Shown here one piece after another: positions 14,023-26,409 of a DNA stretch of 64,000 nt. Made by a program: the position numbers and the translations under genes. The DNA comes from Spirodela intermedia (lineage: Eukaryota > Streptophyta > Magnoliopsida > Alismatales > Araceae): positions 6,078,424-6,142,423 of the forward strand of contig LR746267.1 of the NCBI GenBank assembly GCA_902729315.2, read 5' to 3'. Every line of letters starts with the position of its first letter. The first letter of the stretch is position 1. Under the pieces are notes generated by a model. That model saw nothing but the letters and a program-made list of their open reading frames with translations. It searched no databases and had not been told where the DNA came from.

Positions 14023-14053
<31 letters not shown>
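13835..14053. repeat. Two CT microsatellites with similar 3' flanks
   Basis: CT runs at 13835-13859 and 14028-14053 are each followed by similar sequence (CTAGGTTGCACCTGATGTTT versus CTAGGATGCACCTTATGTTT). This suggests one block of about 190 bases was duplicated along with its microsatellite. Confidence 0.7.
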
Positions 14054-14549
14054 AGGATGCACCTTATGTTTGACCATGTCTACCAGGTGCTTGGCACAAC
14101 ATTTGTGGGGGGCTGGGCTTGCATTGAGGCTTCTCCAAGTGGGCAGGATCTATCGATGGACTAATCACCCAGGTCGACAAGATGAGGCAGATAGTGATTC
14201 ACTTACGACATTTCCACTCATTTTTTCTAAAGTTTGCTCTCGCCATCTATTCTTCTCCTCTGACAATTAGCATACACGGGAAATCATCCTCTCCCAGTTC
14301 GAACCAGTGATCTCGAACATTTCTTCCTTTCTTGGATATTTCTTATATACTTTCATAATTATTAAATCCTTTTATTCTTATCTAAAATATGCACAGACGT
14401 AGCGAGAGAGAGAGAGAGATGAGCCCATCGATCTATTTTGCACCACAGTTAATGTGGCATATATTTTTATTTTTTTTAATGAATATTGAAAGTATCATAG
14501 TCAAAAAGTCGCTGGCCGATGTTCCACGGCAGCGGGTGGATAGAGGCGG

Positions 14550-14572
14550 TGACTCAGTCAGGACTCCACGTG
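14550..14572 (+). promoter_or_regulatory. Clustered bZIP-type motifs (TGACTCA and CACGTG)
   Basis: TGACTCA (14550-14556) is the GCN4/Opaque2-type core and CACGTG (14567-14572) is a G-box core. They lie 16 bases apart, about 1.2 kb upstream of the amino-acid transporter start. Short motifs occur by chance, so a role is only inferred. Confidence 0.3.
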
Positions 14573-14757
14573 GTCATCATTCATTGGGCTAATGGGTAGA
14601 CGTGATCAAACGGCTCAGATTCTGCTTCGCCGTTTAAAGAATTAACGCTTCCGGTCTAACAAGAAAAACGCTGATTCCAGTTGCGGCGGTAAGAAAAAAA
14701 GAACTGTTTTTCAATAATTACAGCCGAGAAAGGAGGAGGACGCGTGGAAAAGGCCCA

Positions 14758-14758
<1 letters not shown>

Positions 14759-14789
<31 letters not shown>

Positions 14790-14911
14790 ATTCCTCATGG
14801 CTGAGCCTCTTGTCAACCCCTGGTAAAGATCACCCAATTGAGGAAGTGGGTATTACCCAATTTGGAATATTTTCATGCCAGATAAGATAGAGAGAGAGAG
14901 AGAGAGAGAGA
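14759..14911. repeat. CT(CG) and GA microsatellites in inverted arrangement
   Basis: A (CT)10 run at 14759-14779 continues into a short (CG)5 run to 14789. A (GA)11 run lies at 14889-14911. The CT and GA runs are complementary on one strand and about 110 bases apart, so they could pair as a hairpin. They are 0.9 kb upstream of the transporter start codon. Confidence 0.9.
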
Positions 14912-15773
14912 TGTCCCACAAAATAAGTTAAGTGAATAGGAATAAAAAAATCTGCGCAACAAAAGAGAAGGGAAACACCGCGAAGAAGATGAGAATGGCT
15001 GCCCACACGGCGGTCCAATCAGGGCCCCCTCCGCTAGATTCCGCCTGCCGTCCTTCTAGATGGTCACTATTCAAGGACTTCTGCAAGAATGGATGGAAGG
15101 GCAGCATCTCGGGATCTGCGGCTCGAGGTGCCCCTCTCTTCCGCGGCCGAGGGGCTTCCAATAATGGACTCTTCTGGGTTTATCTCACTCAGTCTTCCCC
15201 TTCCCTATTAAATTCCGCCTCTACGTCTCCTGTCGAATTCAGAACCGGGTGAATCTTCTTGCTTGCACGGCAAGGGCGACGCGGGACCTTGGCGGCGGTC
15301 GCCTCGTTTGGAGTATCTCCCTCTGTCTCTCGCTAGCGTGCCCATCCCGCCGATCTCCCTATTCCCAGCCTGAACAGAAGCAGAGGGGGTTCCTTTCTAC
15401 AACAATTGGGGGGGCCCGGAGCAGACGGCCCCCTGCCCTCCTCCATCTCTCCGTGACGGACGCCGAGTTCGCTGGTTAGAGGTTCCTGTGGGTGAATCTT
15501 CGCCCTAAAGGTCGTATTCAGGAGGGAAGACGGGTGCCAATCCGCCTTTCGCCTTGCAGGCGGGGAGCACTTTATCCGATTCCCTTGAACAAGAGCAACC
15601 TTTTAATGGGTTCTGCCTGAAAGTCGGAGCTGGGCGTTGTGACTCCTCCGGTCCTCCCGATCGTCTCCTCCTACCTGCCGAAGCTTGCTCGCTTCCACTC
15701 TTCTGCAATACGGGAGGAGGAAGGGGAGGGGCTTCTGCAGGTTGAGGCGGATTTTCACCATCTCCATCTCCGA

Positions 15774-18700
15774 ATGTGGTTCGAAAGGGTCGCCGGAAGT
15801 GGGGGGCTGCCGTGGGGGGTTGGCACCCTTATGAGGAGGAAGAAGGTGGACTCTCATAGGGACAGAGCGGAGGGAGGCCATCACCAGCTCGCCAAGGAGC
15901 TCTCTGTTCTCGATCTCATCGCTATTGGTAATGACAACTTCTTGTCGTAGGCTCCATGGAAGAAGGATTCCTCTGGTTTTCCTCCAATTCCTCTATCAGC
16001 CCAATCGTTTGGACATCACCGATTCATGAATCCTCTCTTTCTTCTTTGGCATGGTAAATTTTTTACGAAAAAGATTCCTTCGTCCAACCTCTTGCGGCAG
16101 CTATGAGTTACATCCCTTCAGTTGGCTCTTCCGCGCCCGGGTTCTTCCTAGAGGGGGGGCTCGGTCAGAAGAGGGAGCCAGAGTTGTTGCTTTGATCCCG
16201 GCTCTCCTCTTGGTTGACCCAGTCTCATGTAAATAGGCAGCTTCATCTACTTAGCTGACTAAATATTACATACCTCTCAATTTTTTCACTTATTTGTATA
16301 TTTCTGTCTTCAGCGCTTGCTTTTGATGCGTAAGAGATGTTTTCTTGAACTTCCTCCAGCAGTAGACCGCAGGAAATAGGCAAGTGGGTTATGTTCATTC
16401 CTGGTTGATGGGTTTGACTTTCATCTTATATAGAGGTCGAGATAGATCTTTAAACAAGTTTCCTGATCTGGGCTCCTGGGATCTTAAGTGCACCGGTTAC
16501 CCCTGATAGGAACGCAGTTGTTGCCACGGCTTGGGAAGAACAAAAGTAGACTTATGTAGGACCATTCATGAGGAGAAGAAAAACCGTGAAGGAAACAGGA
16601 GTTAAGCTCCTGAAAGTCAACCATACGAAGACAATGACCGCCGATATCCTCCCAGTACTGTACAGATATGCTCCAAATTAAGATTTCTAAATATTTCCAA
16701 ATTAAGATTTCTAAATAGTAAGTTGAGAGCTGAGAGCATGAAATACCTCATTCTTCAACATGCATCATTTAACTGCATATCTGATCTTTCTCATTTCCTT
16801 TTTCACTAAATTTCTTTTTGGTCAGCAGAGATCATCTTAAAATGCCTGTAACATAAAAATGCTGGTCATAATTTCCCCCGAGTTCATCAATAAAATCACT
16901 TAAAGAGTCTAGAGAGAGTATTCCCTCTCGAGTCTTGTTATAGTATAGATAGAAACCGTGCTGGCTTTCAAGAGGGTCAAAAAATGGTGTTCTATAAAAC
17001 AAGGCATATTTATTTGATCAAAATGTATTAGCGTGGATCGTCACAGTTCGTCATTTTTGTACCTTGCTTCCTTGGTCTTGATCTCTCTTCCACCTGATGG
17101 TTCATCTCAAGACATGGCCTGTTTTTTCGTGGTGTTTTTTAAAATTCATTTTTAAAACTTTTCTCTTTTTCTGTTTTCAGAATTCATTTTCAGTTGCATT
17201 TCAATCCTTTTTACCCGTTCACGTTCGTCTTCATCCCCTTTGACCAGTGACAGGCATTCTGTTTGGCTACTCTCATACAGCCAGGGGGGCATACTGTAAT
17301 TTTGTCTTTCGCCTTACTAATATGTAATAGACGAGGTGTTTCACCATTCTAGCATTGCTCATACTTCCAAATAACATGTTTCTAAGTAAGGTAGATCCTT
17401 GGAGGTCAGAGAAAGGGGCCAAAAAGGATCATAATCAGATATCCTTTTCACATGTTATTGAGATCTTGTCCTTGATTTCAGGTGTTGGATCAACCATTGG
17501 AGCAGGGGTGTACGTTCTTGTTGGAACAGTCGCTCGAGAACACTCGGGACCAGCTTTGACGATTTCCTTCCTGATCGCTGGCATAGCAGCTGCTCTTTCG
17601 GCCTTTTGTTATGCAGAGCTTGCCAGTCGTTGTCCATCTGCTGGAAGCGCCTATCATTATTCATACATTTGTGTTGGAGAAGGGTAATTGATTACACTAA
17701 AGCTTTGCTTTGTGGGACCCATCGTTCATGAGAGTTGGTGACGACTTTAAATTTTTATTTAACTTGTACTCGGCTCTCTATAATTTCACTAACTTCTTGG
17801 CATTGCCAGTGTTGCTTGGTTGATTGGCTGGGCTCTAATACTGGAATATACAATTGGAGGCTCAACTGTTGCTCGTGGGATCTCACCCAACTTGGTACTG
17901 TTTAAAATTCTTGCTGATAATTTTTTTTCCTAGCCTTTCTATTGGTCTAAATAACTTTCTCCAATGAAAGAAATTTGACTACCAGCATTAGTTAACGTGA
18001 TTTCTATCTGGGATATTGTTATTATGTGTGATTTTTGTTGGCTAACTAAGTTGATGTACAGGAAAAGTCGCAGGGTCTAATGCTCCTCTCTCTTTAGGAA
18101 AGACTCATTCTGTCCAGCAGCTATAACAAATTATCCCAGCTTGTAGATTCTACCAGGTTCCATTGCTGTAGGGCTCTTCGATCCATTAGTGTACCCAACC
18201 TTGTGGTGATATCACTACTAAGGTAAACCCATCATCACGAAGATGGGGCTTACTCTGGTCGTGGCCGACTGATCTTGAGTTTGGTGACCCAATATTCTTC
18301 CTACGCTATGAGAGCTGAAGGCTGTTCTTGGGCTGCATGCACCTGATTTAATTGTTAATGTGGAGAAGTCCAAAAGCTGTCCCCTACTTAAGAGGGTGTG
18401 TTGAGAACGACCATTCATTCATTACTGCCAAGGTTAAGCCCTGTGACTATAAAGAGGGGCGCACACCACTGATGAGCGACTTGTTCATGTTTAAATGAAT
18501 AAGGTACAGCGATACTTGCTTGGTATCGGTTAAATTGGTCGAGCCACTTGCTGCTGCATATCGAAAAATCACCTGCATCTTTCCCAAGAAGGGAAATCCT
18601 GTGAGGTTATTTGTTATATAGCTGCCCATAACATTATTCTCATCAGTATAGAAAACAAACAGGCTGCCTCCCCAGAGGGTAGTTTTGTCATGCTTCAAGG

Positions 18701-21422
18701 TCTCCTAATGAATGCTTACACTTGACTAGATCTTCCTGCTAACCAGCCAATGTTTGGGATATTTCAGGCGTTTTTCTTTGGAGGCCCAGATAGTTTGCCC
18801 TTTATTTTTGCCCGAGCTCATCTACCATGGCTCAATGTTGTGGTCGACCCCTGCGCTGCTTTCCTTGTCCTGGTGGTCACCGCTCTTTTATGCGTCGGAA
18901 TAAAAGAGGTGATGCTCCCCTCCCCCACCCAGAGATCACTGCACCTGATTTCCATTGCTTCCATGGACCTGACCTTTGTTCTTCCTCCCCCCCCCTGCAG
19001 AGTTCTTTTGTGCAATCCATCGTCACAACTGCGAATGTCTTCGTCATGATATTTGTCATCATTGTTGGCGGATATCTCGGCTTCAAGACTGGCTGGAGAG
19101 GCTACTCTCTTTCCAATGGGTACTCTGAAACCGGACTCCTTCTGAGATTGTTCTTAGTTGTGTCCCCAAGTGTGGTGACTAATTCATCTGGGTTCCCAGG
19201 TACTTTCCTTTCGGTGTGGATGGCATGTTTGCTGGGGCTGCCACAGTTTTCTTCGCGTACATAGGCTTCGACTCTGTCGCCAGCACTGCTGAAGAGGTTT
19301 GCTGCGGATTTATTTCTCTACTAACCAATATGTGGCTATTTTAAGCACTGACTGTTGCTCGCGTTGCATGGTTAATTTTTTTTGGGAACTTCCCTCGTTT
19401 AATCATATGCAGGTGAAAGACCCTCAGCGTGATCTGCCATGGGGAATTGGATTGGCTCTGTCTACATGCTGCCTCCTGTACATGCTCGTGTCTGTCGTTA
19501 TTGTCGGCTTGGTGCCTTATTTTGCCATGGATCCAGACACCCCCATCTCCTCTGCATTTGCCAGTCATGGGATGGAGTGGGCAGTGTGAGTCTCTTCTGC
19601 GTTTAACCCCGTGCTCATAATGCTCCATAGCACTGGCCGCCACACTGATCCCTAACTCTTATACGAATTTAGGTATGTGATCACAGCTGGCGCTGTTCTT
19701 GCGCTCTGTTCAACCCTGATGGGATCCATTCTACCTCAGGTATCCGACCAACCAGATCCTTTGGCTTTTCTAGTGTCTGGGTTTCCAATTTCCAATCTCT
19801 CTCTGCCTGTTCGACCAGCCAAGAATACTGATGGCGATGTCCAGAGACGGGCTGCTCCCGCCCTTCTTCTCAGATGTCAACAAGAAGACTCAGGTTCCAG
19901 TGAAGGGCACAATTATGACCGGAGCCTGTGCAGCGCTTTTAGCCTTCTTCATGGATGTTTCTCAGCTGGCAGGAATGGTGAGCGTGGGCACGCTTCTCGC
20001 CTTCACCACTGTGGCGGTATCCATCTTGATCCTGCGATATGTGCCTCCCGATGAGGTGCCGCTACCGTCAGAATTCCATGAATCCATCGAGTCGGTCTCA
20101 TCCCGGTACAGTGGTAATGATCTCGAGGAGAAGGTCGAGAATGAGGGCACCTCCAGCAGCAGCGATCTCGAAGGATCTACTGACTTCCCTCTCATTGTGA
20201 AGGAAACCGATCAAGGTAATGGTCGGTGAATAATAACCACATTAATCTCTGTTCGACTGATTAGCCATTTGTCATGCTGCAGATAGGGTGAGCGAAGAAC
20301 GACGGCGGAAGAAGGCGGCTGTCAGCATAGCTTCTGTGTGCATCGGAGCGGTCCTCCTTACTTCTGCAGCTTCCGCCGGATTCCTGCCCAGGTGAGTTGG
20401 GCTTGGGGAGTTTCTGTTCATGGTTCTGATTTGCTTTAAGAACGATTATTATCATAAAATGTTTTATGGTTGATCAGTGATTGTGCATTTTAATCTCTGG
20501 GTTGCCCAGTTTTCATCTATATGATATAAAAATAACCAGCTAGAATGGGATATTTGTTCTCTTTTAGGAAATTAATGATCGAGCCTTTGCTTGGGAGTTT
20601 CCTCATCATGAATCTGATTCATTTTGATAATAATTAACATCGTAAAGGATTTTATGGGTGATATGTGATTGTGTTTTCTGATCCCCTGATTACCCATTTT
20701 ACTCTTAATCATTATATATCGGTTCTTTCTCCTTGAGAAAATTGACAACCAAGTGTTTACCTTCGCTAAAAAAGTTAGGACTTTCTCCTCCAAAGCCGGT
20801 GTTGTTAAAGAACTGTTTTTTTCTGTTTTCTTCCAGCCTTGTACGGTACACAGCATGTGCAGTCGGTGCATCGCTCCTGTTGGTTGGCCTCGCTGTGCTC
20901 TCTTGGATCGACCAAGACGATGCCCGCCACAGCTTTGGCCACGCAGGAGGTGAACTCTCCCTCGCTTCCTTTCTCTCTCTCTCTCTCCCCCTCTGTGTTC
21001 TCTCCCTTTCTCTCTCCTTCTGACTGTTAACGCATCATATGGTTGTCCACAGGGTTCACTTGCCCGTTTGTTCCTCTGCTGCCGATCTGCTCTATTCTCA
21101 TCAACGTATACCTGCTCATAAATCTCGGGTGAGTTCCCAAAGATCACCGCCTATGTTCTTCCCCACCAGATGCCCCTTTCTTCTTCATTGGATCCACCAA
21201 TCGAAGCTTTTCTCATCTTGGGCTCTGCCCTGAACCTCTTCCCCTTCTGCTCCCGCTCCCCTCAGCGGCAGCACATGGATGAGGGTCTCTGTGTGGCTGG
21301 TGATCGGAGTATTCGTGTACCTCTTCTACGGGCGGACGCATAGCTCGCTCATCAATGTGGTCTACGTGCCGACGGCTCACGCCGAAGAGATCTACAACCA
21401 GAGCTCCGAGGCCATTGCCTAG
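15774..21422 (+). CDS. CAT: Cationic amino-acid transporter, CAT2/CAT4 clade (13 exons, 629 aa)
   Basis: An APC-superfamily amino-acid permease of the plant CAT family; this clade includes vacuolar-membrane members. Exons: 15774-15927, 17482-17683, 17810-17894, 18768-18908, 19001-19119, 19200-19296, 19413-19585, 19673-19739, 19819-20215, 20283-20391, 20837-20949, 21053-21128 and 21266-21422. All splice GT-AG and stay in frame; 629 residues is close to the ~635 known for CAT2. Hallmarks are [17 protein letters not shown] leading into [20 protein letters not shown] (first membrane span, ~52-71), [40 protein letters not shown] and [13 protein letters not shown] (~347-359). A Ser/Glu-rich cytosolic loop spans about 421-487, with more membrane spans to the C-terminus. 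The 15774 start was chosen because it gives a family-length N-terminus ([14 protein letters not shown]). An in-frame ATG at 15639 with no stop between would add 45 residues. It is convergent with the gene ending at 21768. Confidence 0.95.
16672..16717. repeat. 22-base tandem direct repeat
   Basis: Two identical 22-base copies (core CCAAATTAAGATTTCTAAAT) start at 16672 and 16696, separated by two bases. They lie in the first intron of the amino-acid transporter. Confidence 0.95.
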
Positions 21423-21767
21423 ATTAGTTTCATTATCGTCATCATCATCGTCATTGCCATTATACGTGTAAATTATGCTTACCAAAGTGTATTTTAAAGC
21501 TGTTGGTCTACAAAATCTATCTTATTTGATTTTTTTTAATCTTTTTTTGCTTAATTCGGAAGCCCATGAGGCCCTTCCATGGATGTAAATAGAAAAATTC
21601 TGGGAGATACAAATGAGCTTGCACCAGAACTCTGTGTGCAGTAGTTGTTGAATCTCGTGGGTTAGAAGCAAAATCAGGCCGGGGAAATTTCGGCACATTT
21701 ATTCGAATTAAATGGTGCAAATAATTGGAATGGTTGACCTGAGCAAGCCCAGTCCTTTGGCGTCCGA

Positions 21768-24522
21768 CTAGGCAGATGAGGAGATGAATGCGAGCAGGGC
21801 GGGGAGGTACTCCAGAAAGAGGGTCAGCAGCCCCCCGAGGAAGAACATGAAGACGAATGCCAGTGCAATCCTGCCAATGTACCCCGGTGTGATGTGCCCG
21901 CCGCTTGGCTTCCGTGGGGCTCCGGCGTAGGCGGGATTCTGCAGAACAGAGGAGCTTGTTATGGCGGCGCCGCTGACCATGGCTGTGCCACATCATTCCC
22001 AATAAGCCCAGTGAAAAAAAACCTATTTTTCTTTAAGATGTCTTCCAAAAAAAAGCTTGCTGACTTTCCAATGGTGTTAAATAGGGAAACAGGGAAAGGA
22101 TTCAAGAAATCATCAGCATTATACTTGTATTTCCGTAGTTTTTGTCTGAATTTCTGGTGGTAATTTGAGAAATGGGAGCTTTATAGCCTCAGATATTAGC
22201 AGGAAAATGTTCATAAATGTTGCAAAACTTAGCAAAGATAAATCTGAACACTGAACATACCGGTTGACCATCAAATGGTCTTGGTCCTGCCGCAGCCGCC
22301 GTTCTTCTTGCTTGTCCATGACCTTTTGCCATTAATAAGAGCAAGAATCTTCTGGGTCAACGCCCCTTCAGAGCACTTTTTTCCAAAATAAGAGGGGCCT
22401 TGTTCATCGCTCACCTTCGTCAAAGGCTGTCTGAAGGCTCCACCCTTGGCCACAGCCAACAAGGATGGCATCGGGGCCAAATCTGACTGGTTCTTCTCCA
22501 TCTTTGACTCCCTCGATGCCCAGTCCCCGCGGAAGGCCAAGCTCCAGCTTCTGGTTCATCTGAAGCAGAGCATAACCTGCTCTTGTTCCAGGAGCGAAAC
22601 GCCACACCTTTCCTGTGCTTCTGCATTTGATCTCCAGAAACTGCAGCAAGGGATTGCGGCGAAGTCAACTCTATATTAAGGTTGCACCTCAGAAAAACCC
22701 ATCAAAACAAGGGCAGCGAGTGGGCATCTGAATACGGCGCTTGCTGATTTTCCTCATCTTCTTTTAATTGCAATCGTCTTATTTAGCAAAGTTTCAGATT
22801 GATTTTTGTGTATTCTTTCCTGAGCAGGATTTCTTTCACAAATGATTTCTCTCAGTCATGGATGATACATCTGGCAACCACACAAAACCATGAACAGGAT
22901 TGCTGTTTCCGGCATGAATGAGACCAGTTCGTCGCTTTTTTCTGGGTTTCTTCTTTCATTTATATCTCATCTATACAAGGGGTTGACCCTGTGAGGACAA
23001 CCCAAGCATGGATTCCTATCAGAGAATGCCCCTCAGACTCTTCTCTCTCCAGAAACCTCCTCTGAAGAACATCTACCTTCTCCAAGAGATGCCTCTTCCC
23101 CCGGATGAGCCCTGAGACTGATCGATATGGCCAGGAAGCTAAGTGAAGAAGTGGATGAATTCCCTACATCACCATGGGGCTGTAGAGAACCTTATGGTCA
23201 ACGGCCTTCCATCTACTCTTAAAACTGTGCCTCTTCTACAAAGGAACTTACAGGTTTCAACTCCATTAAATCCGCACTTACTTAATGAAGGTGAGAAATG
23301 TCTTCCTTGACCTACGTTCTAAGGAAAGCCAGTCATTTTAAGACAAAAAAAGGTGTGTGTGTGGGGGGGTGAGATAATCATACCTAATATAGGAAGGACA
23401 AGGTAACCATAAAATTATGAGATGATTAGTGGAAACAATCAGCACTTCAGCCACAAAAGCAATGGGAACAGAGCGCTCTGCGGCTGTTAAGCTCAACTAT
23501 TATTAGCCTTCACAACACTCCGATCAATACTTGAATTGGATGATGGAAATAGAAGGCAGCCTTAAAAGGGAAATTCTCAGCAAGTCTTGACCGACGACCT
23601 GGTTTCAGCGAAAATGCATGTTTAACAGTAGAAACAGGAAGAAAAGAGGACATTAGCATACCGGTGAAGGTCCTGGTGTCGTCGTCCCCCTTGATGTTCT
23701 TGCTTCCGCATGATCTAGAACCATAAGACAATGAGAATCTTTAGGAGCGTTGGCCCACCATTCCAGAGAGCTTCTTCTCCATGCCTACCTTCTTCCGTGA
23801 TCGTCTGTAAGCTCCATCCCCGGCCGTAGTGAGCAAGAACAGCAGAAGGGCCGAAGCTGACGGGCTCTTCGCCTTCCTTCACGGCCTCAATGCGCAAACC
23901 CTGTGGAAGACCATTATCCAGCGTTTCGTTCATCCGATGCAGAGCCCATCCAGCCGCCGTTCCGGCGGCAAAGCGCCGCATTTTTCCCGAGCTTTTGCAC
24001 AGAACCTCCAGAAACTGTGGATATGGTCACAAAATGAGGCACGGAATAGCCGATTAGATCCCGGAGGGTTGACTGGGCATCCGGGTTCTTACATTTTGAG
24101 GGAATCCCCTAGATTTCTTTATTGAAAGTCAAGCCGACAAGCAAAGAAAGACCCAACAGATGTATTCAAGTTCATCGCATCGACCGCTGTCCATACTATG
24201 AACATCGAGAGGAAGTATTCATCGGATTATCAGGTTTTTCATCCGTTGATTAAGGGATTGCCGCTCTGGAAAAGAGGGGCCAGAGAAAAGACAATAGGAA
24301 ACGATGACAGTGAAAACACAATTCCGGGAAGAAACGGTAGACTCTGCAACCAAAAGAGGACGGGAAAAAAATCCACCATGCCAAGGAAGAAGAGAGCCAT
24401 CACGCACAATCTTGGCCTCATTTGATCGAAAAGAGGACGGGAGAAAGGGTAGTTCCTACCTGTGCGCGTGGTGGAAGAAACGAGGAGCTGAGGATCTCCT
24501 CCTCCTGCTTCTCGGCGGCCAT
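21768..24522 (-). CDS. Unrecognised single-pass membrane protein with a tandemly duplicated domain (6 exons, 266 aa)
   Basis: Exons on the minus strand: 24522-24460, 24014-23789, 23714-23662, 22640-22415, 22322-22261 and 21938-21768. All have GT-AG borders and join in frame. Exon 1 encodes a short acidic start (MAAEKQEEEIL). Exons 2+3 (residues 22-114) and 4+5 (115-210) encode two copies of one domain. Exons 2 and 4 are exactly 226 bases each, and both copies have the pattern FLE..C.S.GK..RFA.GT.AG.AL..MN and EGEEPV.FGP or DGEEPV.FGP followed by GWSLQT. Exon 6 holds one membrane span (~232-254) near the C-terminus, suggesting a tail-anchored or C-terminally anchored protein. I believe single-domain relatives exist in plants but cannot name the family. 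Because every junction around the exon pairs is phase-compatible, the transcript could carry both pairs, either pair, or splice them as alternatives. I saw no second first exon or second membrane exon in between, which argues for one gene rather than two. Confidence 0.75.
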
Positions 24523-26409
24523 AAAGATCAGAGGCTCCCGCAGCTCGGACCCGAACCCTTTGCTCACCCTGAATCTAAAAGTAAGAACGAATCTTTCTCT
24601 TCTCTCTGTACTTTGTAGTATTTATTCCTCCAAACGGTTGACTTTTAGAGAATCATGTGGGCACACATTTCCAGGGGAGGGAGAAGACCTCTTGAGATAG
24701 TACTACGGCGGCGGAGGTTCGCTCAAGGAAAGCCCTTCCCGAGCAGGTATCTTTAGGAAGGTACGGCGATTGGAAGATCCGAGTTTTGTGCGGCTTACCC
24801 GACCTTAGCCGTCACGACTGGATGGGTCAAAGGGTCTTTGTGGACCCTCCGATTCAGCCGGGTGAATACGATTCCAATCTGGATCGGAGATTCAAATCGG
24901 CCGCGATTCTGGCCGGAAGAACAAGGAGGCGTTTGGCATGATTTCATGTGTAACACAATCTCTCAAGAGTTCATACTTTTTTTGAGGGTGATATTTGTGA
25001 TTATCCAGGCCAATAGCTCCTCAAATATAGTCATATCTTATAGTGTGGCAATAGATAAACGTATATAAATATTTGTACATCAATGTGTATATTGGTATCG
25101 ACACCCATATGTAAATATATTGGCAGTGGATGCACATGTATAAAGCTCAACTTCATGCTTTTACTAGTTCACTTACCTTCACTCTTTTTCTAATGTAATA
25201 TCTTCGTATTTTTTAGTTCTGATTTATTTGTCATGTAGCATTCTCTAGGAATTTATAACCTCTATCTTCCTGGTGTAGACTCATATATTTGGAAGCTATA
25301 ATTTTCGGTTTTCTTTAGGATACAATGTAAGGTATGAGATCTACGTCCTGCACAAAAATGTTCGGAGTTTATCACTTGAACTGTGGTAAGCATCATGTCA
25401 AACATCATGTAAAAGTTTTCCACTTATCACAAATTGGTTGATACAATGATAAATGTGAATAGCTAATTCTAGTATTAGTCCAAAAACTTTGAGTTTGAAG
25501 AGCTATTAATTTTCCATATGTGAAGATTGTGGTAGAGTAGTCTCACAAAAAATAATCTCAAAACAAACCTATTTACATAAAGGATTGACCATACTCCTTG
25601 CATAGTGGAAAGATATTCAAACAACAAATACACAGAGAGTAAAGAGAAAGATACATTACATTTAATTGCCACAAGTGGTAGCCCCCCCCTCCTCCCCTTC
25701 TTGTACCATGGGGTTAGGGAAACACATAAGAATAAATTATAATAATACCCCTAGTACAGAATTTTGCTAGAGGGGGTGTTGCGCCATTGATAACCCTTGC
25801 TATGGGGCGGAGCGCTAATCCCTATTCCCCCACTACCAACTCTTATTCTTGGTACATGAGGTGTCGCTCCCATTGATAACCCCTGCTAAAGGAAGAGCGC
25901 TAACGCTTAGACCCCATTACCAACTCAATAGGAATTTGGATCCGTGTACTCATTGTAAACCCAAATCTAGTTATTCTTCACATAGCTCCACAATGTTGAA
26001 TGATCCAATTAATTGAACAAATGTGGCTATGTTTAAAAATTCACATTCAATAGCCTACGTAAGGTTTGTTCTTGTTGAGGTTCACAATCTCCATGCAGTT
26101 AAGCTTTCGAGTTCTCTTAATAAAAGCAGTCTCATTCGGCCTGAACCTTTATTGCTACAATGACAAATCTCATTTCCATTCTTACCAATTGAGTCGTGAA
26201 AATTGGCAACTCTCTCTCGTTCTCGCTATTCATACTTTACTTATTTGATATTTTGCATGCGTTACATGTTCCCACGCCTTCCTTGTTTACTATAATAGTT
26301 CGAGGATCTTGTTCGACAAGAACAGGATCATTGAAACGTTAAGTTCGATAGAAAAGGACTTCTCATGGAGAAAAGACCATCTGCTAAGGCAACGGGAAGA
26401 GTAGGAGGT
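24523..26409. other. Intergenic, AT-rich
   Basis: The divergent-side promoter of the duplicated-domain gene lies at its left. Around 25680-25930 there is a short GC-richer patch with an internal duplication, listed separately. No coding sequence could be supported. Confidence 0.6.
25785..25927. repeat. Diverged direct duplication, period 86
   Basis: The block starting CATTGATAACCC at 25785 recurs at 25871. Both contain GCTA, GAGCGCTAA and a closing ACCAACTC. It is not recognisable as coding or as a known element. Confidence 0.75.

Larger units (their letters stand above)
12786..15773 (+). other. Spacer between the PNPase and amino-acid transporter genes
   Basis: Up to about 13000 this is probably PNPase 3' UTR. 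13.8-14.9 kb holds several CT/GA microsatellites. From about 15000 the sequence becomes GC- and CpG-rich up to the transporter start codon, which fits promoter and 5' leader sequence. The ORFs here (for example 14932-15252 and 15249-15479) have no domain I recognise and look like chance frames in GC-rich leader DNA. Confidence 0.6.

Noticed and set aside
14932-15479. Open frames of 106 and 76 codons taken as a separate gene
   Set aside because: They overlap each other in several frames in CpG-rich leader DNA, show no domain, and sit where the transporter promoter and 5' UTR are expected.
18750-19264. Overlapping long frames on both strands around 18.8-19.3 kb
   Set aside because: They are read-through of transporter exons into introns, or shadow frames of GC-rich exons.
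20572-21147. 191-codon antisense frame over transporter exons 11-12
   Set aside because: It is driven by GA-rich microsatellite sequence and the antisense of conserved exons; no recognisable domain.
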